A stretch of 64,000 nucleotides of DNA from Brevibacterium casei CIP 102111. GTDB taxonomy: Bacteria; Actinomycetota; Actinomycetes; Actinomycetales; Brevibacteriaceae. The notes under the pieces were generated by a model. It had not been told where the DNA came from. It saw only the letters and a list, made by a program, of their open reading frames with translations, and searched no databases. Positions 58,869 to 64,000 of this stretch are shown piece by piece; position 1 is the stretch's first letter, and the number at the start of each line of letters is the position of its first letter. The position numbers and the translations under genes are program-made. The stretch spans positions 248,001 to 312,000 of the forward strand of contig NZ_FXZC01000004.1 in assembly GCF_900169275.1 (NCBI RefSeq), written 5' to 3'.

Positions 58869-61763
58869 TCAGCGCCCCACCTCGAGACCGTGCCCCCACG
58901 CGAGGAGCTCGGCCAAGGAGACCCCGGCAGAGTCGCTGAGATCGGCGATCTGCGTCCTGCACGAATAGCCGTCGGCGAGGACGACGCGCATCCGTTCGTC
59001 GTCGTCCCGCTCTCGTTCGGCGCGTTCGCGGTCGGCGCGTTCGCGCTCGACGCGCAGTGCGGGCAGCAGCGCGAGTTCGGCCACGGCGACCGAGGTCTCG
59101 AAGTGACCGGCCTCGACCCCGAAGTTCCCCGCCAGCCCGCAGCACCCGCCGAGGAAGTCGGCGCTCGCTCCCGCCCGGGAGAGGAGCTCTCGGTCTGGGG
59201 CTGTCCCGAGCACCGCCGACTGATGGCAGTGCGGTTGGACGACCGCGTCGACGCCGGCGAGGTCGGGCAGTTCGGCACCGATCCCGAGGAGATAGTCCGC
59301 GAGCGTCTGCACCCGCGACCCGACCCGCTCGGCCGCATCGCTCGCGAGCAGCTTCTGCGCATCGTCGGCCAGTGTGGCCAGGCACGAGGGCTCGACCCCG
59401 ACGATCGGCGCATCCCCGGTCGCATCGAGGGCGGCGACCGTCTCGCCGAGGTGGTTGCGTGCGGCATCGAGCTGGCCGGTCGAGATGAGGGGCAGACCGC
59501 AGCACACCGTCTGCTCGACCACCCGTACCCGCACGCCCGCATGCTCGAGGACGGCGACCGCGGCCGCAAGGATCCTCGGCGCGAAGTGGTTCGACCACGA
59601 ATCCGCGAAGAGGATGACCTCGCCGAGGCGGTCGGAGGCCCCAGCTCCCGCCTCGGCGCGGGATCGCCACCAGCTCCGGAACGTCGTCGTCGCGAACGTC
59701 GGAATCGACCGGCGGGGATCGATCCCCGCCACCCGCTTTCCCAGCGCACCGACCCCCGGCACCCGGGCGACCCGGTTGACCAGGTGCGCGACCGGGGTGA
59801 GAGCGTTCGCCAGCTGCGGGAGGAAGCCGAGCGCATAGTGCGAGGGAGGCCGCATCCGACCCCGATAGGACTGGTGGAGGACTTCGGCCTTGTATGTGGC
59901 CATATCCGTGCCCGTCGGGCACTCGCTGCCGCACGCCTTGCAGGACAGACAGAGGTCGAGCGCCTCGGCGACGGCGGGGGAGTCCCATGCGGTCGTGACC
60001 AGGTCACCGGAGACCATCTCCTGGAGCACCCGGGCGCGCCCCCTCGTCGAGTGCAGCTCATCCCTCGTGGCCTGGAACGACGGGCACATGATCCCACCGT
60101 TCGCCGCGGAATCCGCGCGGCATTTGCCGACCCCCGTGCACCGGTGGACGGCTGAGGCGAACCCGTCGGATTCGTCCGGGTACGCCATTGCGAGCTGACC
60201 GGGCAGCCGATCGCGCTTGGGCAGCTCGGTCAGCCGGATCGAGGCGTCGAGGGGGTCGGGGTTGACGATGACCCCGGGCCCGAGAAGGTGGCGGGGATCG
60301 AAGAGCTCCTTGACCGCTCGGTTGAGGTCGATGACCTCGGGCGGGTAGAGCAGCGGCAGCAGCTCGGAGCGTGCGCGACCGTCGCCGTGCTCTCCCGAGA
60401 CCGACCCGCCGTAGCCGGCGACGAGCTCGGTCGCCGCGACGAGGAATCGCCGCAGCACTGCCGGGCCGTCGGGCTCCTCGAGGGGGAAGTCGACGCGCAT
60501 GTGCAGGCATCCGTCACCGAAGTGCCCGTACGGGATCCCCCACAGCCCGTGCTCGTCGAGGAGGTCCATGAGATCCCGCAGATAGTCGCCGAGGTGCTCG
60601 ACCGGAACCGCGGAATCCTCCCACCCGGCGTGGGCGTCGCGCCCGTCCGGGGTGCGTGAGACGAGCCCCGCACCGTCGGCGCGGATCGCCCACACCGCCG
60701 CTGCGGTCTCCGCGTCGACGACGGCGGAGTCGAGAGCACGGGACTCATCGATGAGACGCTGCGCCTCCTCGGCGAGGATCTCGGCATCGTCGCCGGTGAG
60801 TTCGACGACGAGCCAACCGGCGCCCTCAGGCAGAGCGGGAACGGCGTTCCCGCCCTTGGCCGCGATGACCCGGTCGAGCATCCGCGAATCGAGACCTTCG
60901 CACGCCGCGACGGGGAAATCGCGCAGCAGCGGAGCGTCGTGGGCGGCGGCGACCATGTCCGGATACCCGAGGACGACCGCGGCCGTATGGGCGGGTTCGG
61001 GTACGAGCCGCATCTTCGCGGCGAGCACGATGCCCCACGTTCCCTCGGACCCGGCGAAGGCACGACGGAGATCGAACCCGTTCTCCGGCAGCAGCGCCTC
61101 GAGACCGTAGCCGGAGACCTGACGGGAGAACGTGCCGAGATGGGTGCGGATCGTGCCCAGGTGCTCACCGATGAGTGCATGAAGGCGCGGGAACAGCTCC
61201 CGGGGATCCGCATCATCGAGGTCGACGACCGTACCGTCGACGAGCATGATCCGCAGCGCGAGGATGTTCTCCCCCGTGCGTCCGTAGCCGAGCGCACGCG
61301 GACCGCATGCGTTGTTGCCGATCATCCCTCCGATCGTGCACCGGGTGTGCGTCGACGGGTCGGGACCGAAGCGCAGACCGTGCTCCCGCGCTCGTGCCTG
61401 CAGGCTCGCATGGACGCACCCGGCTTCGACCCACGCGCTCTGCTCGACGGGGTCGAGGTCGAGCACCGTGTTCATGTGCCGAGAGAAGTCGAGGACGATC
61501 CCGGTGCCGACTGCGTTGCCTGCGATCGACGTCCCCGCACCACGGCAGGTGATCGGCACGCCGAGGCGGCGGGCGACCGAGAGCGCAGCCGCGACGTCGT
61601 CCTCGCCGCAGGGGAAGACGACTGCCTGGGGCACGAGACGGAAGAGGGAGGCATCCGAAGAGTAGGCGGCGCGGTCGGCGGTTTCTCCGGTGACATCGCC
61701 GACACCGGCGGCGGAGAGCTCGGCGACGAGTGCCTCGGCCGAGGCGGCGGATGGAGCGCTCAT
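58869..61763 (-). CDS. fused FAD-linked oxidase and Fe-S protein, D-lactate dehydrogenase-like
   Basis: A 964-residue fusion of a GlcD/Dld-type FAD domain (VPITCRGAGTSIAGNAVG, GMIGNNACGPRALGYGRTGENI), a FAD-oxidase C domain (GEHGDGRARSELL), a ferredoxin-like part (CTGVGKCR, then CLSCKACGSECPTGTDM) and two CCG domains (CCGLPLIS, CCGLAGNFG). Such proteins oxidise D-lactate or another 2-hydroxyacid and pass electrons to the quinone pool. The start at 61763 lies six bases after CACAAT; 40 upstream codons are discarded. No partner genes. D-lactate is the usual guess but glycolate or 2-hydroxyglutarate are possible. Confidence 0.85.
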   Translation of the reverse strand: MSAPSAASAEALVAELSAAGVGDVTGETADRAAYSSDASLFRLVPQAVVFPCGEDDVAAALSVARRLGVPITCRGAGTSIAGNAVGTGIVLDFSRHMNTVLDLDPVEQSAWVEAGCVHASLQARAREHGLRFGPDPSTHTRCTIGGMIGNNACGPRALGYGRTGENILALRIMLVDGTVVDLDDADPRELFPRLHALIGEHLGTIRTHLGTFSRQVSGYGLEALLPENGFDLRRAFAGSEGTWGIVLAAKMRLVPEPAHTAAVVLGYPDMVAAAHDAPLLRDFPVAACEGLDSRMLDRVIAAKGGNAVPALPEGAGWLVVELTGDDAEILAEEAQRLIDESRALDSAVVDAETAAAVWAIRADGAGLVSRTPDGRDAHAGWEDSAVPVEHLGDYLRDLMDLLDEHGLWGIPYGHFGDGCLHMRVDFPLEEPDGPAVLRRFLVAATELVAGYGGSVSGEHGDGRARSELLPLLYPPEVIDLNRAVKELFDPRHLLGPGVIVNPDPLDASIRLTELPKRDRLPGQLAMAYPDESDGFASAVHRCTGVGKCRADSAANGGIMCPSFQATRDELHSTRGRARVLQEMVSGDLVTTAWDSPAVAEALDLCLSCKACGSECPTGTDMATYKAEVLHQSYRGRMRPPSHYALGFLPQLANALTPVAHLVNRVARVPGVGALGKRVAGIDPRRSIPTFATTTFRSWWRSRAEAGAGASDRLGEVILFADSWSNHFAPRILAAAVAVLEHAGVRVRVVEQTVCCGLPLISTGQLDAARNHLGETVAALDATGDAPIVGVEPSCLATLADDAQKLLASDAAERVGSRVQTLADYLLGIGAELPDLAGVDAVVQPHCHQSAVLGTAPDRELLSRAGASADFLGGCCGLAGNFGVEAGHFETSVAVAELALLPALRVERERADRERAERERDDDERMRVVLADGYSCRTQIADLSDSAGVSLAELLAWGHGLEVGR

Positions 61764-62014
61764 GGGAGCATTGTGCCACCGGTGCGGAGGCGGCGGCGCC
61801 CGTGTCCGTGCGGAACGAGCAATGCCCTTTTCGCAATCGGCATTGTCACGGTCGGATATTGTGCTGATGTGCGGAATTCGCACACCTCGTACTCAGATTA
61901 GGGCCGAACCTTCCAGTATTCGGGAAAAATTGGCGTGACATAGGCGTCGTGGTATTTAATAGAAGTACATTTTCCTGTGGCGGTGTGCCACATGTGCAGG
62001 CAAGGAAAGAAACA
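61764..62014. other. AT-rich gap before the small HTH gene
   Basis: 251 bases becoming clearly AT-rich from about 61890 (for example GGGAAAAATTGG and GTGGTATTTAATAGAAG near 61950). The promoter of the small HTH gene probably lies here; CAAGGAAAGAAACA gives its ribosome site. No other gene seen. Confidence 0.5.
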
Positions 62015-62311
62015 ATGTCACGTCGCGCTCGCGAATTAACAGTGGATCAGACAGCCCTGGTTGCGGCTGTGCGCAGAATTTCACGGCAGCGAACCAAGAT
62101 CAACACGAACTACGTCATGTCCATCCTCCGCGCACGCGAGGAGGGAGCCACCTTCGGTGCCATCGCCGAGGCCGCAGGCACCTCCTCCCAGGCAGTGCAG
62201 GAGATCGTGCGCAGGCACGGGCGTGTGCAGCGCTCCGAGGGATCGGGCGACGCTGCTCGGAAGCAGCCCGAATCGGTCGGCGCCGAAGCGCCGGCAGCAG
62301 CCGCCGAGTGA
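62015..62311 (+). CDS. small helix-turn-helix protein in an AT-rich island
   Basis: A 98-residue basic protein: N-terminal SRRARELTVDQTALVAAVRRISRQRTKINTNYV, a plausible HTH in GATFGAIAEAAGTSSQAVQEIVRRHG (residues about 47-70), and an Ala/Glu tail. I do not recognise a family. The first 25 codons are unusually AT-rich for this genome and the gene sits between two AT-rich gaps, which suggests a foreign or specially regulated gene. The start at 62015 is chosen by its ribosome site. Confidence 0.7.
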   Translation: MSRRARELTVDQTALVAAVRRISRQRTKINTNYVMSILRAREEGATFGAIAEAAGTSSQAVQEIVRRHGRVQRSEGSGDAARKQPESVGAEAPAAAAE

Positions 62312-62705
62312 CGCAGTCGGGCAGGGTGACGGCGGGACGACCCGCCGTCGGCCTCCCCGTGTGCGTTGATGCGAGATGGGCGTAGTGCCCCGAGATCGTG
62401 AATTTTTATAGGGTAAGGCAAATTGTAGCCATTCCGGTTTATCGGACAATTCGACCGGTGTTTACACGGTAAGTTGTCGAATTCTTCAATGAACAATTCG
62501 GCTGGTCATCTTGTCTTTTCCCGCTGGCAGGGATCCCTCATTTCACTGCGGTCGCAGCGGGCCCGCCCCGTGCGGAATCCGCACCCCTGCCGGGGTGGGA
62601 GTCGAGCCCATGCTGAAACCTCAGCCCGACCCCGGCCGGGGCATCGGCCGGACCCTCGGTGGGACGCGAACCGGACTCGCGGATCGTGCGCGTTAGAGTG
62701 GCGGC
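62312..62705. other. 394-base gene-free, partly AT-rich gap
   Basis: From 62396 to about 62510 the sequence drops to near 40% G+C. It holds an inverted repeat AATTCGAC (62448-62455) and GTCGAATT (62476-62483), and a further ACAATTCG copy near 62490. The last 190 bases return to high G+C and end in TAGAGT (62694-62699), the -10 of the next gene. No ORF is convincing. Confidence 0.6.
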
Positions 62706-63692
62706 ATGAGCGCATCCACGCACCTGCCCGCCGACCTCGCCGCGGACCCTCTCGTCCGCATCGCCGCTGACCTGGCCGTCATCGCCTGGGAGCGGATGAC
62801 GGCATGGCGGGCATCGCTCGGTGCCGATCTCGACGAGTCGGTCGTCGACACGAAGACCTCGCCGAACGACCTCGTCACCCTCGCCGACGCGCAGATCGAA
62901 GCACTCGTGCGCGGGTACCTCAGCGCTGTGCGTCCCGGTGACCTCATGGTCGGCGAGGAGGGCGCCGAGGCGATCGACCCGGTGGAGTTCTTCGACCGCG
63001 ATCTGCTGCGCCGCCTCGCCGCGTTCGATCCTGTCGCCGGGACCCTCGCCGAGGTGACCGCGGGTGACGCCGAGGGCCGGTTCGAATGGCACGTCGACCC
63101 GATCGACGGCACCGTCAACTTCGTCCGCGGCATCGAGCACTTCGCCTTCTCCGTCGGCGTCCTCGACACTGCGACCGACGCCTGGGCAGTCGGACTCGTC
63201 GCCTCTCCCGGGCTCGGAGCCACATGGGTGGCCGGACGGTCTCGGGGTGCCTACCGCGTCGAGGGTCGGCTCTTCGACCGGATGCCGGAGCCGGATCTCA
63301 GCGCCGCCGGTGCCCCCGCCGCCGGCGTGCCCGCGGCGGCCACGTCCGCGACTCGGCTCTCGGGGGCGCCCGTCGGTCTCTCGGGACGGCTGCTCGCGAC
63401 CGGGTTCGCCTACCGCGGTGACAACCGCGGCCGACAGCTGGCCAAGCTGCCCGCTCTCATGGACGGCTATGACGACATCCGCCGCTGCGGGTCGGCCGCG
63501 CTCGATCTCTGCATGGTCGCCGAGGGGCGGGTCACGTGCTACGCCGAGCGCGGGCTCGGCATCTACGACTACGCCGGCGGCGCCCTCGTCGCCGAGGAGG
63601 CTGGAGCCTTCGTTCATCGCGGGGGCAGTGGCGGTCCGACGGCCGCGGCCGATTCGGCCGCAGAGCTCGCGCGCCTCATCGACACCATCTGA
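62706..63692 (+). CDS. inositol monophosphatase-family phosphatase
   Basis: A 328-residue Mg-dependent phosphatase: GEEG (about residue 80), WHVDPIDGTVNFVRGIEHFAFSVGV (metal site, about 130-155) and DIRRCGSAALDLCMVAEGRVTCYAE near 265. Substrates in the family include inositol phosphate, histidinol phosphate and fructose bisphosphate; a histidinol-phosphatase role is possible but unsupported here. An Ala/Pro/Ser insert (about 195-225) is extra. TAGAGT six bases before the ATG indicates a leaderless mRNA. Confidence 0.85.
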   Translation: MSASTHLPADLAADPLVRIAADLAVIAWERMTAWRASLGADLDESVVDTKTSPNDLVTLADAQIEALVRGYLSAVRPGDLMVGEEGAEAIDPVEFFDRDLLRRLAAFDPVAGTLAEVTAGDAEGRFEWHVDPIDGTVNFVRGIEHFAFSVGVLDTATDAWAVGLVASPGLGATWVAGRSRGAYRVEGRLFDRMPEPDLSAAGAPAAGVPAAATSATRLSGAPVGLSGRLLATGFAYRGDNRGRQLAKLPALMDGYDDIRRCGSAALDLCMVAEGRVTCYAERGLGIYDYAGGALVAEEAGAFVHRGGSGGPTAAADSAAELARLIDTI

Positions 63693-63798
63693 GGCCGGGA
63701 CTCGACCCGGTCGACCTGCGCCGATACTCGTTCGAGAGCCTCGGCGCGGGAACTGTGACAGGGATAACGCAAGACAGGCGTCGTCTATTTCTGAGAGA

Positions 63799-63817
63799 TT
63801 AGGCTAAGCTAACTCAC
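63799..63817. promoter_or_regulatory. iron box (DtxR/IdeR-type)
   Basis: TTAGGCTAAGCTAACTCAC matches 13 of 19 positions of the DtxR consensus TTAGGTTAGCCTAACCTAA, 48 bases before a lipoprotein gene. It overlaps -10-like TAAGCT. Confidence 0.65.
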
Positions 63818-63864
63818 AGATGGCTCACATCTGCGTACCGATCGCCTCAAGGAAGTAGAACACG

Positions 63865-64000
63865 ATGATCTCGACCCGCCTCCGCCTCGGCGCCGCCCTC
63901 GGTGTCCTGGCCCTGGCCCTGTCCGGCTGCTCCTCCGCGGAGTCCGAAGCCCAGGCCGACACCGCCGCCTCGAGCACGATCAAGGTCGAGGACAACAACG
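63865..64000 (+). CDS. lipoprotein, probably an iron-siderophore binding protein; 3' end missing
   Basis: The first 45 codons: MISTRLRLGAALGVLALALS, then GCSSAESEAQADTAASSTIKVEDNN. It is a typical lipoprotein signal with an ALSGC lipobox, Cys at residue 22. Downstream sequence is cut by the window end. An iron box just upstream and the SSTIKVEDNNG-like mature start suggest a FecB/FepB-type substrate-binding protein of an ABC importer; that assignment is inferred. AAGGAAG lies 13 bases before the ATG. Confidence 0.72.
   Translation, partial: MISTRLRLGAALGVLALALSGCSSAESEAQADTAASSTIKVEDNN

Overview
The window is very GC-rich (about two thirds G+C or more by eye) and densely coded. It looks like the chromosome of an actinomycete of the Micrococcales type. 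The grounds are the ScfR/RamB-type regulator divergent from isocitrate lyase and malate synthase, an MhuD-like haem oxygenase, a DtxR-family regulator plus an iron box, an ECF41 sigma factor with its partner gene, and many genes whose start codon sits six bases after a TANNNT -10 box (leaderless transcripts). Brevibacterium is my best guess, from memory of such gene sets only. I saw no tRNA, rRNA, CRISPR array, transposase or prophage gene.

Layout. 1-5.7 kb: the end of a histidine-catabolism hutF with an IclR regulator, a MerR/DUF2306 divergent pair, an ABC1-family kinase and a VOC protein. 5.8-8.9 kb: trpS behind a Trp-codon leader peptide with competing hairpins, then rlmC. 8.9-14.2 kb: a self-contained nucleobase-type module (amidohydrolase, TauE-like permease, LacI regulator, NCS2 permease) with one LacI-type operator at each end, bracketed by two direct 87-bp palindromic repeats. 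14.2-21.8 kb: photolyase, a frameshifted membrane-protein gene, methyltransferase, TetR/DoxX, mntH with a manganese-type box, and a lipase maturation factor-like protein. 22-26.2 kb: a compact operon in which a 32-codon leaderless ORF, a five-fold 23-residue repeat protein and a JmjC-type oxygenase are joined by overlapping stop and start codons, followed by a sucrase/ferredoxin-like protein and an MntR-like regulator. 26.2-32 kb: an Erm-type rRNA methylase with a likely leader peptide, small metabolic and membrane genes, a stomatin and murI. 32-36 kb: alpha-methylacyl-CoA racemase with IclR and thioesterase, then an ECF41/COE operon. 36-38.5 kb: a DmdA-like tetrahydrofolate-dependent demethylase divergent from a methylenetetrahydrofolate reductase.

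38.7-46 kb: methyltransferase, amino acid permease, TrkH/TrkA potassium uptake, ABC exporter with TetR. 46-48.5 kb: formamidase fmdBA, again bracketed by members of a palindrome family. 48.5-57 kb: an orphan adenine methylase, L-2-hydroxyglutarate oxidase and the glyoxylate bypass (ramB-like, aceA, aceB). 57-64 kb: DinB/WYL pair, universal stress protein, a fused D-lactate-dehydrogenase-like FAD/Fe-S protein, an AT-rich island with a small HTH protein, an inositol-phosphatase-family protein, and the start of an iron-box-controlled lipoprotein.

The most unusual item is the repeat-protein/JmjC oxygenase operon at 22.7-25.6 kb. Other items worth attention are the trpS attenuator, the repeat-bracketed modules, and a CCTCGGCG octamer that seems far too common on both strands.
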